Shown: positions 1 to 10,752, counted from the first letter of the stretch. The stretch is 64,000 nucleotides of DNA from Profftia tarda (GCF_904848675.1 NZ_LR890047.1:1161796-1225795), one strand, 5' to 3'. The notes: generated by a model not told the origin, from the letters alone. Numbers and translations: made by a program.

Positions 1-148
1 CTTTTGTGCATATAGCATACTATTTTTACATAATATATGCTTTACTTTAATTTTCTATTTGCATACAGCGGAGAATTACATAATATATTATCAATTATAT
101 AACTTGACTCTTATAATAAAACTATCAGACGAGACTTAAAAGCGGAAA

Positions 149-535
149 TCACTTAACGGAACACTTAGTCTTGTAATCAGCAATGGCTGCTTTAATAGCC
201 GCTTCAGCTAAAATTGAGCAATGCAACTTAACTGGCGGCAGAGCAAGTTCTTCGGCAATATCAGAATTTTTAATATCTTGAGCTTGATCCAAATATTTTC
301 CTTTCACCCATTCGGTAATCAATGAACTAGATGCTATTGCTGAACCACAGCCATAGGTCTTAAAGCGAGCATCTTCAATTATACCTTGATTATTGACTTT
401 AATCTGCAACTTCATAACATCACCACAAGCAGGTGCGCCAACCATACCACTACCGATAGTTTGATCTTCATTCTCAAAAGATCCCACGTTACGCGGATTC
501 TCATAATGATCAATTACTTTATCACTGTAAGCCAT
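149..535 (-). CDS. iscU: IscU, Fe-S cluster assembly scaffold
   Basis: Scaffold on which 2Fe-2S and 4Fe-4S clusters are built from sulfur supplied by IscS, before hand-over to carrier proteins. The 128-residue protein has the family's usual length and all key residues: Cys37 and Asp39 (ACGDV), Cys63 (YGCGSAIASSS), and His105-Cys106. The LPPVK motif recognised by the chaperone HscA is intact at residues 99-103. This is odd because the only hscA seen here, at 37170-39010, is a pseudogene. A good ribosome site (AAGGGG, 7 bases before ATG) fixes the start. It lies 31 bases behind iscS and is surely cotranscribed with it. In E. coli iscA follows directly; here the stretch from 148 to the window edge holds no gene and iscA lies near 40 kb. 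Assignment is certain. Confidence 0.98.
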   Translation of the reverse strand: MAYSDKVIDHYENPRNVGSFENEDQTIGSGMVGAPACGDVMKLQIKVNNQGIIEDARFKTYGCGSAIASSSLITEWVKGKYLDQAQDIKNSDIAEELALPPVKLHCSILAEAAIKAAIADYKTKCSVK

Positions 536-566
536 AATATTACCCCTTTAAATTTTAATACTGATC

Positions 567-1781
567 TTAATGCGACGTCCAATCTATGCTTTGAATATCC
601 ACTCCTTTTTTGAACATTTCCCACAGTGGAGATAAATCACGTAAACGTCTAATAGATTTGCGAACAAGAGCTATTACATAATCAATCTCTTCTTCAGTGG
701 TAAAACGACCCAATGAGAAACGAATAGAACTATGAGCTAACTCGTCGTTTATTCCTAAAGCACGCAATACATATGACGGCTCTAAACTAGCAGAAGTACA
801 AGCTGAACCAGAAGATATAGCTAGATCTTTTAATGCCATAATCAATGATTCCCCTTCAACATAATTAAAGCTTACATTCAGGATATGAGGAACATTGTGC
901 TCTAAAGCGCCGTTCAAATAAACTTCTTCTATTGTATTCAATCCATCCCATAGACGATTACGGAGAAGACGCAAGCGAGACATTTCGGTAGACATTGTTC
1001 TCTTAGCGATATAACAAGCTTCGCCCATCCCAACTATCTGATGAACTGGCAAAGTACCAGAACGCATGCCGCGTTCATGCCCACCACCATGAATTTGGGC
1101 TTCTATACGAACACGTGGTTTACGACGCACATATAACGCACCAATGCCTTTTGGGCCATATATCTTATGGCCAGAGAAAGACATTAAGTCGATTTTTACT
1201 TTACTCAAGTCTATTGGTAGTTTTCCTACGCTTTGAGTAGCATCTACGTGGAAAATAATATTTCGGCTATGGCATATTGTACCAATTGCTTCTGTGTCCT
1301 GAATAACTCCTATCTCGTTATTTACATGCATTATAGAGACTATGATGGTGTCTTCACGAATTGCTGCCTCTAGTTCTTTGAGATTAATAATACCATTACG
1401 CTGCGGTGTTAGATACTTAACTTGAAAACCTTCTCGTTCTAAATGACGGCAGGTATCTAAAACAGCTTTGTGTTCAGTTGTACTTGTAATGATGTGTTTG
1501 CCTTTATGATGATGGAAATGGGCAACACCTTTGATAGCTAAGTTATTAGATTCAGTTGCACCAGAAGTGAATATGATATCACGTGGATCGGCACAGATTA
1601 GATCAGCAATATTATTACGTGCGATATCTACTGCCTCTTCCGCACGCCACCCGAAAAGATGAGACCTTGAAGCTGGGTTACCAAAAGTGCCATCTAAAGT
1701 TAAGAATTGCATCATCTTTTCGGCTACCCGAGGATCTACTGGAGTAGTTGCAGAATAGTCTAGATAGATAGGTAATTTCAT
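567..1781 (-). CDS. iscS: IscS, cysteine desulfurase
   Basis: PLP-dependent enzyme that converts cysteine to alanine and passes the persulfide sulfur to IscU for Fe-S clusters, to TusA for tRNA thiolation, and to other acceptors. At 404 residues it matches the E. coli length. The PLP lysine is Lys206 (SGHKIYGPKG) and the catalytic cysteine on its mobile loop is Cys328 (SSGSACTSAS); the HGGGHERGMRSGT stretch is nearly unchanged. It is first of the pair iscS-iscU. The regulator iscR, normally just upstream, is not recognisable in the following 1.1 kb, so regulation by Fe-S status through IscR is probably lost, at least at this place. tusE at 12.3 kb supports continued use of IscS in tRNA modification. 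Confidence 0.98.
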   Translation of the reverse strand: MKLPIYLDYSATTPVDPRVAEKMMQFLTLDGTFGNPASRSHLFGWRAEEAVDIARNNIADLICADPRDIIFTSGATESNNLAIKGVAHFHHHKGKHIITSTTEHKAVLDTCRHLEREGFQVKYLTPQRNGIINLKELEAAIREDTIIVSIMHVNNEIGVIQDTEAIGTICHSRNIIFHVDATQSVGKLPIDLSKVKIDLMSFSGHKIYGPKGIGALYVRRKPRVRIEAQIHGGGHERGMRSGTLPVHQIVGMGEACYIAKRTMSTEMSRLRLLRNRLWDGLNTIEEVYLNGALEHNVPHILNVSFNYVEGESLIMALKDLAISSGSACTSASLEPSYVLRALGINDELAHSSIRFSLGRFTTEEEIDYVIALVRKSIRRLRDLSPLWEMFKKGVDIQSIDWTSH

Positions 1782-2887
1782 TATCGTGCCCTGTAAATTA
1801 CTTCTTAACTTATGAATTTTACAAAATATTTTTAATAAGTATATCGGCTATATTTCACGAAGTTACTTATATAGACAGAACTATATGAAATAATAAATTT
1901 TAGTGCTAGCAGGGTTTATACATATCTCATTTCTAACATTCTGCAATATCTCAGCATCATGGAGTATTAAGTAAGTCAATTATAGAGATATTAATTTTAA
2001 AGCATGCCAATAACACAACTAAATTCCTTCATAGAATCTGGTGAATAGCATTTAGTAACAGTCTTATGCTATTCCTTACACCTAAATAGTATATAAGTAG
2101 ATTCATCTAAACCATTGATTATGGTAAATAGCTTTACATATGCTGGATCTACCTGATGACTAAACAGTTATGATCTAACACCTAATCCAGACACTAGTAA
2201 CTGTCTTAGAAGAAGAATAAAATTCTTATAAATAAGATCTAAGTATACTAACTGGTAGAAATACCGACTAGAAGAACTAACCCTGCTTAAATTATGAAAG
2301 ATTAAAATTAATTATTTTTATAAGATCAGACAATTCAGATATTAGTCTGATGGAAAACATTAATCTGTAATAAAAATAAAAATACTAATAAATCTTAGCA
2401 GCTCTAATCTTCACATGCCTTGGTACAATAGTCAACTATTTAACTGCATATATCTTAACAATAACAAGAAAATAAATAAAGAAATGATGCAAGTAAACAA
2501 AACACTGATTCAAGTCTTTTCTTTTAAAAAAGAGAGATGCATAAGTATTATGGATAAAAGAGTTTTTCTATAAAATACTGTCTCAATTAAATAAAGAAAG
2601 GTACTAAAATTATCATACATTATGATGATAGAACTAATTTAAATATTGCACCATAATTTTTTAAATATGTTTTAGATCATGTATATTATATTTGCATTCA
2701 AGAATGCAAGGGTAATAATAAACAATATTCAAATGGTGCTAACTACCTCTTTTACAGTATGGATAACTGCTTAACATGTTATTATGATAGAGAATAATTT
2801 TAAAATTTGTTTAAAAAAGATAATAAAATAGCATTGAATCATATCCAACAGCGGATATGATAAAGAAAGATTCTCATAAAAAAGAAA
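1782..2887. other. Gene-free spacer between rsmC and iscS
   Basis: AT-rich DNA of 1.1 kb with stops in all frames. In E. coli iscR would lie here, upstream of iscS; I cannot recognise any iscR remnant. The only structure I note is the hairpin at 2838-2861 just past rsmC. Confidence 0.6.
2838..2861 (-). terminator. Hairpin 27 bases downstream of rsmC, possible terminator
   Basis: A perfect 9-bp stem (2838-2846 with 2853-2861, ATCATATCC/GGATATGAT) encloses a 6-base loop. Its position just past the rsmC stop suggests termination or mRNA 3'-end protection. The U-tract on the minus strand is poor (TCAATGCTATTTT), so it is at best a weak intrinsic terminator. Confidence 0.4.
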
Positions 2888-3925
2888 TTAATTCTTAAAA
2901 GTTATAGCGGTACGTTTTAAACAAGCCAAATATACTTTGAAGCGCTCTGTTTGAGCTAATACTTCATAAGCCCCAAATACCTTATTAAGGATTCTTGGGT
3001 AAGGCAAAAAAGCATTAGCTACAATACAGAGTTTGCCATTATTTTTAAGATGTTGAGGTGCTCCGTGAATTAACTCTTCAGAAACTGTTAAACTTATTTG
3101 CATACCATCATGAAATGGTGGGTTAGAAACAATTATATCAAAATATCCGGTAATGTTAGAATATACATCGCTCGCAATCACTTCGCCTCTAATATTGTTA
3201 GCAGAGAGAGTCGCATGGCTTGATTCTAATGAAGCTGCACTTACATCTGTAAGTGTGGGCTGAATTTTTGGAAAAGATCTTGCTATTACTGTAGACAAAA
3301 CACCTGAACCACAACCAATGTCCAAAACTTTTTCTTCCTTATCTAACTTTAAGGAGGAGAGTAGAAGACTGCTACCAGCATCTAATCCGTCGCAACCAAA
3401 AACCCCTGGCAATGTTGCAATAGTAAGATCTTTTATATGATATGTACCCCACCAATCTCTAATACTGAAATGAGATCTCTTTTCCAAAAGACCATAATAT
3501 AGACTACAACGAGATGCGCTATCTATTTTTTGTAAACTCCCAAAATCTCTGATCATACTGACAGAGCTTCTAACACCGGCGCGATTAGCACCAACTATAA
3601 AAATCTTAGTGCCAATAGGCAATATAGATAACAAATTTTGTAAATTAAACATTGCTTCCTTCTGATTTTTAGGCCAGTAATAAATCAGAGCATCGCATAC
3701 TGCAGCCATTTTAGCATCTGCAGTCAGACCAAAATGGCATCTTTTACCCATAATACTGCTGAGTTGCTGCCAATAGTGGTATTTGTTGGTATGAACTATA
3801 ACATCTGCCGCTTCCAATCGTGCTGGCAAAGTATCTTCTAAATCACCAGAAAAAAGTACTAAGCATAATTTTAATTTCTCACTATGACGCATAATTACTT
3901 TGCTTGCAGGAGTAAAAAATGACAT
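2888..3925 (-). CDS. rsmC: RsmC, 16S rRNA m2G1207 methyltransferase
   Basis: Transfers methyl from S-adenosylmethionine to N2 of G1207 in 16S rRNA of the 30S subunit. The protein has 345 residues (343 in E. coli) and aligns end to end. The degenerate N-terminal methyltransferase-like domain is followed by the catalytic Rossmann domain with the SAM motif LDIGCGSGVL (residues 201-210) and the guanine-methylase motif NPPFHDGMQ (268-276). The gene stands alone between two long spacers. Keeping a single-site rRNA modifier is notable in a genome losing this much else. Confidence 0.97.
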   Translation of the reverse strand: MSFFTPASKVIMRHSEKLKLCLVLFSGDLEDTLPARLEAADVIVHTNKYHYWQQLSSIMGKRCHFGLTADAKMAAVCDALIYYWPKNQKEAMFNLQNLLSILPIGTKIFIVGANRAGVRSSVSMIRDFGSLQKIDSASRCSLYYGLLEKRSHFSIRDWWGTYHIKDLTIATLPGVFGCDGLDAGSSLLLSSLKLDKEEKVLDIGCGSGVLSTVIARSFPKIQPTLTDVSAASLESSHATLSANNIRGEVIASDVYSNITGYFDIIVSNPPFHDGMQISLTVSEELIHGAPQHLKNNGKLCIVANAFLPYPRILNKVFGAYEVLAQTERFKVYLACLKRTAITFKN

Positions 3926-6591
3926 TTCACCATTTCCTAGCAGGGATATTGATCATGATGTATGAGTAGGTATGAAATATAAATTAAAATATTAAAACTA
4001 TTTTATAGAATAAGTTGTATATTAAAATTAATCTCTATAAGAGATTTTTTCAAATTGATTATATACAGAAATAATTTTTTATTAATTACTAAAAGTATTT
4101 AGTATTCATTTAATACGAGATTATATATGCTAATCAAGCTTAGTATTATACATTTTCTTTAGATAAGAATTTTTATCAAAGAATATGTGAGCTGACAGAA
4201 TATTAAGCAAGGAATAAGGAAGACAGTACATTGATAATGTGTATCAGTATTAGCTTAGAGCAGCACAAATATTTTACATATATTAAAAAAATTTAATAAA
4301 ATACATTATTTATTGTATTTGTATACTAATGTAAATCATTCTTGATAGATACTTTATCTAATCAAGTTAATCTCTTCTATATAAGTCTTTTTAAAAAACT
4401 GATAGATCATCCTATATTATACTTAGGGCATATATAAAATTTATATTTTAAACAGACCTTAAGTAAGTTATATCTCCTAAATAATTAAAAAATCAAATTT
4501 AGCACTATAATGTTAGATCTCTTGTTCTTCTATTTAACAATAAAAGGGGTGTTAACAATCAGAACATCTCAGAAAGATAGTGCTCTATATATATGAAAAA
4601 CGCATAAAGGGGTCACTATTTGATTTATATCATTTAATAACAGACAGAGTCAGAAGGCAGTAAGTAAAAATACCCAGAGCAGCCATAAAGCAATTCAACA
4701 TAGTTAAATATCGCATCAAGTAGGCAGCGATCAAGGATCTTTTTAAGCCTTATGAATGAGGTTATTTATTATAGAAGGGACAATAATATAGTATTTATTT
4801 TTCTAATAGATTGAGCTTCAGATAATAATAAGAGCAATGCTTATTGCAAGCTCTACTAAAATAGTATTTATCCCATACATCTTGTCTATAATCTATTTTT
4901 AAGAAATATCTGTAATCCATGAGGGAGTGTGCTGATTACTGAAATTATAAATTACTTAATTAATATCTACAAAAATCATCTTGTAGTTTGAATCAATCGT
5001 GATTCTCTACGAGAAATATTATAACAAAAGTGGATTCTACTATTTATACCTGTGCTTCTTATTAAGCATTAAAATGCTTTAACAGCTATACTCATTATTG
5101 AATATATTCAAGTTTAAAACCGTTTATAAAAATAAAATTTGGTCACGTATGAAGAGACTTTCTCAAGTTAATGTAAAATGTTATAAGATTTGTCTAGATC
5201 TCTAAAAGAGAATTTTATTAGAATATGCGCATATATTTTATATTAAAATCTAATATTAGCTAGGTACTATAATTTCTTAGAACGGTTTACATAAAACTTC
5301 AATCAAATCTCTAACTGTAATTATACGTAAATTTAAACTATTTAGGGGGATATCTAACAATTTTTATGGTTTAATTAATATAAACTAATGCAGAATTATT
5401 AATACATCTCTTGTTATATGAATTACCGTAACTGCACGCTACTAAATGACATAATATTCATCTCTTATAATTCTCTCAGCAATTCTTCTAATTTTAGTGC
5501 ATATCTATAGTAATTATATAATGTCATTTGAAAAGAAATCTAGATTTTTGTAAGAAAATTTTCGATGATATGATCAATAATTCAATTAAACATTGATTAT
5601 ATAGATATAAGATTATTGTTAATATTATCTTAAGAATCAGATAAGACCATGCAATGTTTATCATAAGAGAAGATATGTTTAACAAATAGTAATTAGTGAT
5701 CATATCCATTATTTAGATTCGTTGATTTGATGAGATTAGCACTCTTCTAGGATGAGATTCTCTCTACTTACAGACGAGAAAATAGTAAAAGAGAGATAGT
5801 ATTACTTTATCCACATTAAGCTCTTATTACAAATATACAAACCATAACACACATATGCTGTGATAGAACCATTCCTAGCAGATTTTCAAGTATGCAATAC
5901 CGATAAAAGAATAACTTCTGGGTTAATTTTTCGGATACATTTTGCAACTAATATTATTATGTTTAACAGGATGCAATTTCCTTGCCTGTATTAGTTTAAA
6001 TTATAGGAATATAGTGCGTATCAAGATCATATAACACAGTTAATTTAGACTAATAAAGTTGATGATATATGCGTATGATAGATCTTACTAAAGCAATCCT
6101 TGTATAAACGATATGTTAATTTAAAAAGTGTACTAAGCAACTAATAAAATAAACAACAAAAATAGTTTTATCTTATTTTGCAATGATAAGGGGTGGAGTC
6201 TATAAACTATTTTAAATTAAGTAAGCAATATTATTTGTCTTTCACTCAGATTAAATGCACCAGAATATTCTTCCTAGAAGATAAAGCTATATAAGTACAT
6301 CACAAAGCAAGAACTTATTCTAAGTTTTCTTGATCTATTTTTTGTTATATTTAGATGATGCTAAAATATTTTATTTCTTTTCCATGAAGAATCTGTACTC
6401 TATGTGATTTTGTAATTATAAAAATGAAAAGATTAATACATGATAATAACTTACCGCAAACTTTGTGATAAGAAATCTGAAAGATTTTACTTCCATCAAA
6501 ATTAGCCACTGATCTTCTTGCAAGAGAATTAATAAATTGTGTATTTTATCATCGATATTTTTATTAAAAATATCTTTGACAACACTTAGTA
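3926..6591. other. 2.7-kb gene-free AT-rich spacer
   Basis: No gene, RNA or repeat family is recognisable. Stops occur in every frame. If the leader at 7934-8015 marks a former rRNA operon, 23S and 5S would have lain in this stretch beyond tRNA-Glu, but I find no rRNA-like segment. The AT-only hairpin at 6554-6574 lies next to the tRNA. Confidence 0.55.
6554..6574 (-). terminator. AT-only hairpin just 3' of tRNA-Glu
   Basis: A perfect 9-bp stem (6554-6562 with 6566-6574, GATATTTTT/AAAAATATC) with a 3-base loop begins 17 bases past the tRNA 3' end on the minus strand. It could stop or trim the tRNA transcript. There is no GC in the lower stem and no U-run after it, so the role is uncertain. 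Confidence 0.35.
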
Positions 6592-6667
6592 TGGCGTCCC
6601 CAAGGGGATTTGAACCCCTGTTACTGCCGTGAAAGGGCAGTGTCCTAGGCCTCTAGACGATGGGGAC
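6592..6667 (-). tRNA. tRNA-Glu (anticodon TTC)
   Basis: A complete 76-base tRNA with encoded CCA (complement at 6592-6594). The acceptor stem GTCCCCA/TGGGGAC, anticodon arm CTGCC-CTTTCAC-GGCAG with TTC (complement at 6631-6633) and T arm AGGGG-TTCAAAT-CCCCT all pair perfectly. The sequence is almost that of E. coli tRNA-Glu. In E. coli this tRNA is found only in rRNA operon spacers between 16S and 23S. Here it stands alone, but 1.3 kb upstream on the same strand lies a fossil rRNA leader (7934-8015), so it is probably the survivor of a dismantled rRNA operon. It is the only tRNA gene I find in the window. Confidence 0.97.
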
Positions 6668-7933
6668 ATAATGTATATAAAATATGTTTTTCTTTTTATC
6701 AGTTAGGATCTCAGCAATTTATCTAAATCATCTTTATGAAAAGATTTAGATTAAGCAATACATCTACTATGGATCTATATTTCGCATTTTTATTGCATTG
6801 ACCACTATTAATAATAGTATCTTAGTGCAATCAATATCTATAGTGTTTTTTGCATAGTGCAGCACTCAAATTTCAATGTATAATTGATGCATTCCTAAGA
6901 ATCTGTATTCTTTTGTAGCATAGATGCATTTTTGATTAAATATATAATATGAGCAGCAATAATCTTTAAGCACTACATGAATGACTTATTATTTTTATAT
7001 CTAAGACAGCATAAAATATATTGAACATTTTTCTATTTTTATCTTTCAGTTAATATATTATGTTACTTAAACAAGATAACATGCTTTAACTTGTATATAT
7101 TTATAATAATTGATATCATTTTTACAACTAAAAATATTTATGAAAAATTAAGACATTTATCTCCACAAAACATTAAGTAAAGATGTTAAAATTGTCTGGA
7201 GTGATGCTATTGCATTAACTAATTTATCTCTTTCCAAGCATTAGACAAAAGCACCACGCATAGATACTCATAAAAAATTCCTTAAAATATTATATATATT
7301 AGAGTGGATTCCACTAAAATTGTTGAGTTCTGAATATATTTTACTTAGCTTTTTAAGCTTATTTTTAGAATAAATACACTTATATAATATGCTTGATATC
7401 TGTATATATGCTTTGAGCATTATCTTTCTACATATTCTTATTTGCTATATCAAAAATATTATTTGATTATGTTCTCTTATAATATATATACCTTACTAAT
7501 TTTAATACAATTTATTTTATAAGATTAAATGTTTTTAAGCTACTTAAAATATTATCATTACTTAGAGCAGTAATGATTTAAAAAATAAGTATTACAGAAA
7601 CACTTTGTACAATCTATAATTGTAACATATGACGTATTATATATCAGTACTTATTGGTATATTTTAAATTTTAACACATTATAGTGTACGAACTATCCGC
7701 ACAGAGGACAAGCATCTCAAGATGCGATAAGGATTGTTATCCTGTGTTATAATTTAGTAAATAGTTGATTTCTATTAAACAAAAAGACATTTCAAAACTA
7801 AGCTTATTTTATTTATATTGTAGCACGCTAAAAATAATTATTTATTATTGTCCATGACTCATTACTAAACTCTTTTTTATCTAGATTATATCATCCGATC
7901 ATTTTATAATAAAGAGTAAAATATTATTTATTA
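6668..7933. other. Spacer where 16S rRNA would be expected, fully eroded
   Basis: It lies between the boxA-like element and tRNA-Glu. In an intact operon this interval would hold the 16S gene (about 1.5 kb). It is 1.27 kb and I find none of the universally conserved 16S segments on either strand. A compact set of stems lies at 7700-7746. Confidence 0.5.
7700..7746. other. Small structured segment of nested and adjacent stems
   Basis: The outer bases CACAG (7700-7704) and CTGTG (7742-7746) can pair. Inside are a palindromic stem GCATCT/AGATGC (7712-7725) and a hairpin AGGAT-TGTT-ATCCT (7730-7743) that competes with the outer stem. The segment is more GC-rich than its surroundings. On the minus strand, TCTGTGCGG near its end recalls the rrn leader just after boxA, but it lies about 200 bases too far away. 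Function unknown. Confidence 0.3.
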
Positions 7934-8015
7934 TAAATTATTAAAGAGCATTCAGTTAGATAAAATTACGCAAGTAATTGGGCAAACATGATACCCCTTT
8001 CTGACCTAGGGTCAA
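7934..8015 (-). promoter_or_regulatory. rRNA operon leader remnant: P2-like promoter, hairpin, boxA
   Basis: Reading the minus strand: -35 TTGACC (8010-8015), 16-bp spacer, -10 TATCAT (7988-7993), then a perfect 6-bp hairpin AATTAC-TTGC-GTAATT (7964-7979), then TGCTCTTTAATAATTTA (7934-7950). The last differs from E. coli boxA at one base of 17. The promoter shares the unusual 16-bp spacer and 19 of 28 positions with rrnB P2 as I remember it, and promoter, hairpin and boxA are in the E. coli order. It lies downstream of hemG, exactly where E. coli has rrnA. The rRNA is gone but tRNA-Glu follows 1.27 kb on, so the promoter may still serve that tRNA. Confidence 0.75.
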
Positions 8016-8722
8016 GTGTTTTAATTTCATAATCTTGCAAATTAAGTTTATTTTTGGCTAGATAAGATATAGTGGTTTTAATATCTATTAATCATTAATT
8101 AATGATAAAAGCTCTAAGCAATTAATAATTACTTGAATTTTATAGCAATATAACTGCATAGTAAATCGAGATACCTAAGATGTTTATAAATTTATGCGAG
8201 TGATTCGCGGAAATTTTGTTTATGTACAAGGCAGATCTAAGCAAGCAATAGATAAATTCAATTGTGATATCAATAAAAGCCAATTTATTTAAAATAAAGC
8301 ATAGCATAAATATGCTATACGAATTAAAATTCGTAAGGATAAGTTATCCATAATAATCAGATATTAACATTAGTAGAACATCGTCTCTCTAATAATATTA
8401 AGAATTCACTAAAGGGTTTATCATGCTTTGCATAATTTAGCAGAGATCAATAAAGGTAAGACTGTTGTAAGAATTTAAATATAAATTTTATAATATTATG
8501 ATAAATAGTAAAATTATACTTAAACTCCGGCATGTTAATAGATGATATACTTTAGTATTACTATACTAGTGCACTAGAAATACTTAGACATATATAATAA
8601 TATTGATTAAAATTGGTTATGCGAGAATATAAAAAAATTATATTAAACATTTGATACATCTAGTAAGAAAGCAGTGACTGAAGAGATCAATTATAAAAAC
8701 AAGATTTATCTTATGGCAACAA
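8016..8722. other. Spacer between hemG and the rRNA leader remnant
   Basis: AT-rich DNA without a recognisable gene. A P1-type rrn promoter would be expected about 110 bases upstream of P2; I find no convincing one. Confidence 0.5.
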
Positions 8723-9259
8723 TTACATGAATTCTCTAGTTAAACATGAAAACTGGAGTGCAGCACGTCTAACATCTTGCCAATCTGTATATTCTACTTC
8801 TTTGGTAGTATCAGTCTCTCCATTGGTTATTTTCATAATCAATTTGATTATGGTTCTGTCTAACCAACTATACCTTGGATAACGTAGTGCCCCTGCAAAA
8901 ACTGAACACTGCTTTGGACGCCATGGTGTAGCCAGCAGGAATTTTTTGGTATAGGTGTTACTCTGAGGAGTACGATGTTGAGGTTTGCGCGCTACAAGAT
9001 TGACTGCAAAAAATGCACTTTGCATGTTGTTTAACTGACGCAAATTTAACCTAATGAATTCATATAATGCGCGATGGAAATGACCATAGCGAACTGAAGA
9101 ACCAATCATTACAGAAGTATATTGTATTAGGTTGATGTCCATGGATGAAGAAAGATCCCGAAGATCACACTCGGTTGTCGCAATCAAGATAGAGGATATA
9201 TAAGAAGCTATGGCCTTAGTTTGTCCATAATAGCTAGTATACAGGATTAATGCTCTCAT
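8723..9259 (-). CDS. hemG: HemG, flavodoxin-type protoporphyrinogen oxidase
   Basis: Oxidises protoporphyrinogen IX to protoporphyrin IX, the step before iron insertion, using FMN and passing electrons to membrane quinones. The 178-residue protein has the FMN phosphate loop near its start (TSYYGQTKAIASY, residues 8-20), the IGSSVRYGHFH motif, and the HemG-specific long loop with NLVARKPQHRTPQSNTY. Length and sequence match E. coli HemG. It follows trkH by 41 bases as in E. coli. Its quinone partner fits with the ubiquinone genes at 27-30 kb. With hemC, hemD and hemF also present, late heme synthesis is clearly being maintained. Confidence 0.96.
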   Translation of the reverse strand: MRALILYTSYYGQTKAIASYISSILIATTECDLRDLSSSMDINLIQYTSVMIGSSVRYGHFHRALYEFIRLNLRQLNNMQSAFFAVNLVARKPQHRTPQSNTYTKKFLLATPWRPKQCSVFAGALRYPRYSWLDRTIIKLIMKITNGETDTTKEVEYTDWQDVRRAALQFSCLTREFM

Positions 9260-9300
9260 AATTTATGCCTACAAACTATACACAATTAATATTATAATCT

Positions 9301-10752
9301 TTAATTTCGCCAGAATGTTGACGTAAACAAAACTAATAAGGTGAAAACTTCAAGCCGCCCAAACAACATAGTAAAAACTAGTACCCATTTCGCTATGCTA
9401 TTCATGGAACTAAAGTTCTCAGCAACAATACCCAACCCTGGTCCAAGATTATTTAAGGTTGCGACGACCGCAGTAAACGCAGAAAAATCATCTACACCTG
9501 TAGCTATGATAGCCATCATGCTAATAATGAAAACTAATATATAAGCAGAAAAAAAACCCCAAACTGCTTCAAGAATGCGCTCGGGCAAAGCGCGGTTACC
9601 TAATTTGATACTATATACTGCATTAGGATGCACAAGACGCTTCAGCTCACGGGAACCTTGTAAGAAAAGCAACAAAATGCGAATAACTTTTAATCCACCT
9701 CCAGTTGATCCAGCGCAACCTCCAATAAATGCAGAACACAATAAAAGTACAGGTAAGAACAAGGGCCAACGGGAAATACTATCTGTAGTGAATCCCGCAG
9801 TAGTTGACATCGAAACCACTTGAAAAAAAGCCTGATTTAACGTTTGTAATTCGTTATCATATATGTGATACCACCAAAGCACTAAGGCACATATAGATAC
9901 TAACGTTATTTGAACGAAAATGAACATACGAAATTCAGGATCACACCAATATACTCTAAAGGTGCGTCCGCTTAGGAGTGCAAAGTGCAAACTAAAATTA
10001 CAACCGGATATAAGTAGAAAAAATGCAATAATATTATTTATAGTTGGGCTATGAAAATAACCTATACTAGCATCATGGGTTGAAAAACCACCAATAGCTA
10101 TTGTTGAAAAACTATGAGAGATAGCGTCAAATACATCCATACCTGCACACGATAATGTCCCGGCGCAGGAAATTGTTAGTAATACATAAATCAACCAAAG
10201 AGTTTTTGCCGTTTCAGCAATCCTAGGTCTCATTTTATTATCTTTTAGTGGACCAGGAATTTCAGCGCGATAGAGCTGTAATCCACCGACTCCTAAAATC
10301 GGTAAAATTGCGACAGCTAGCACTATAATCCCCATGCCACCTAGCCATTGCAGCATTTGACGATAAAATAAAATAGCCTTAGGTAGAACATCTAATCCTA
10401 CCAGAGTTGTTGCTCCTGTAGTAGTTAAACCAGAGAAGGATTCAAAAAATGCATCGGTCACACCGAGATTAGGTTGTTCAGCAAATAAAAAAGGTAATGA
10501 CCCAACGCCGCCTAATACTGTCCAAAATAACACGACGATCAGAAAGCCCTCACGTTGTTTTAATTGATACTTTTCTTTGCGCTGTGGCCACCAAAGCACG
10601 AGACCAATCATGAGCGCAACAAAAAAAGTCTCAGTAAAAGCCCAACCAGCACCATCACGATAAATCAACGCAACCAGACCAGGGATAAACATAGTTCCTG
10701 AAAATAAAATAACTAGTAACCCTACAATACGTATAATAGCACGAAAATGCAT
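9301..10752 (-). CDS. trkH: TrkH, potassium uptake channel subunit
   Basis: Membrane subunit of the Trk K+ uptake system; TrkA normally gates it on the cytoplasmic face. I choose the ATG at 10752 (MHFRAI...) rather than the in-frame start at 10773, because this gives 483 residues, the E. coli length, and matches its N-terminus. Four pore-loop repeats are visible by their filter-region glycines, for example TTTGATT, TIAIGGFST, STTAGFTTD and LNNLGPGLG, with about ten membrane segments. trkH precedes hemG as in E. coli. trkA is not in this window, so partner and regulation cannot be judged. Confidence 0.97.
   Translation of the reverse strand: MHFRAIIRIVGLLVILFSGTMFIPGLVALIYRDGAGWAFTETFFVALMIGLVLWWPQRKEKYQLKQREGFLIVVLFWTVLGGVGSLPFLFAEQPNLGVTDAFFESFSGLTTTGATTLVGLDVLPKAILFYRQMLQWLGGMGIIVLAVAILPILGVGGLQLYRAEIPGPLKDNKMRPRIAETAKTLWLIYVLLTISCAGTLSCAGMDVFDAISHSFSTIAIGGFSTHDASIGYFHSPTINNIIAFFLLISGCNFSLHFALLSGRTFRVYWCDPEFRMFIFVQITLVSICALVLWWYHIYDNELQTLNQAFFQVVSMSTTAGFTTDSISRWPLFLPVLLLCSAFIGGCAGSTGGGLKVIRILLLFLQGSRELKRLVHPNAVYSIKLGNRALPERILEAVWGFFSAYILVFIISMMAIIATGVDDFSAFTAVVATLNNLGPGLGIVAENFSSMNSIAKWVLVFTMLFGRLEVFTLLVLFTSTFWRN

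Noticed and set aside
5524..5709. Open frame of 61 residues on the minus strand
   Set aside because: It consists almost only of Ile, Leu, Tyr, Asn and Ser, as expected from random AT-rich DNA, with no ribosome site and no family resemblance.
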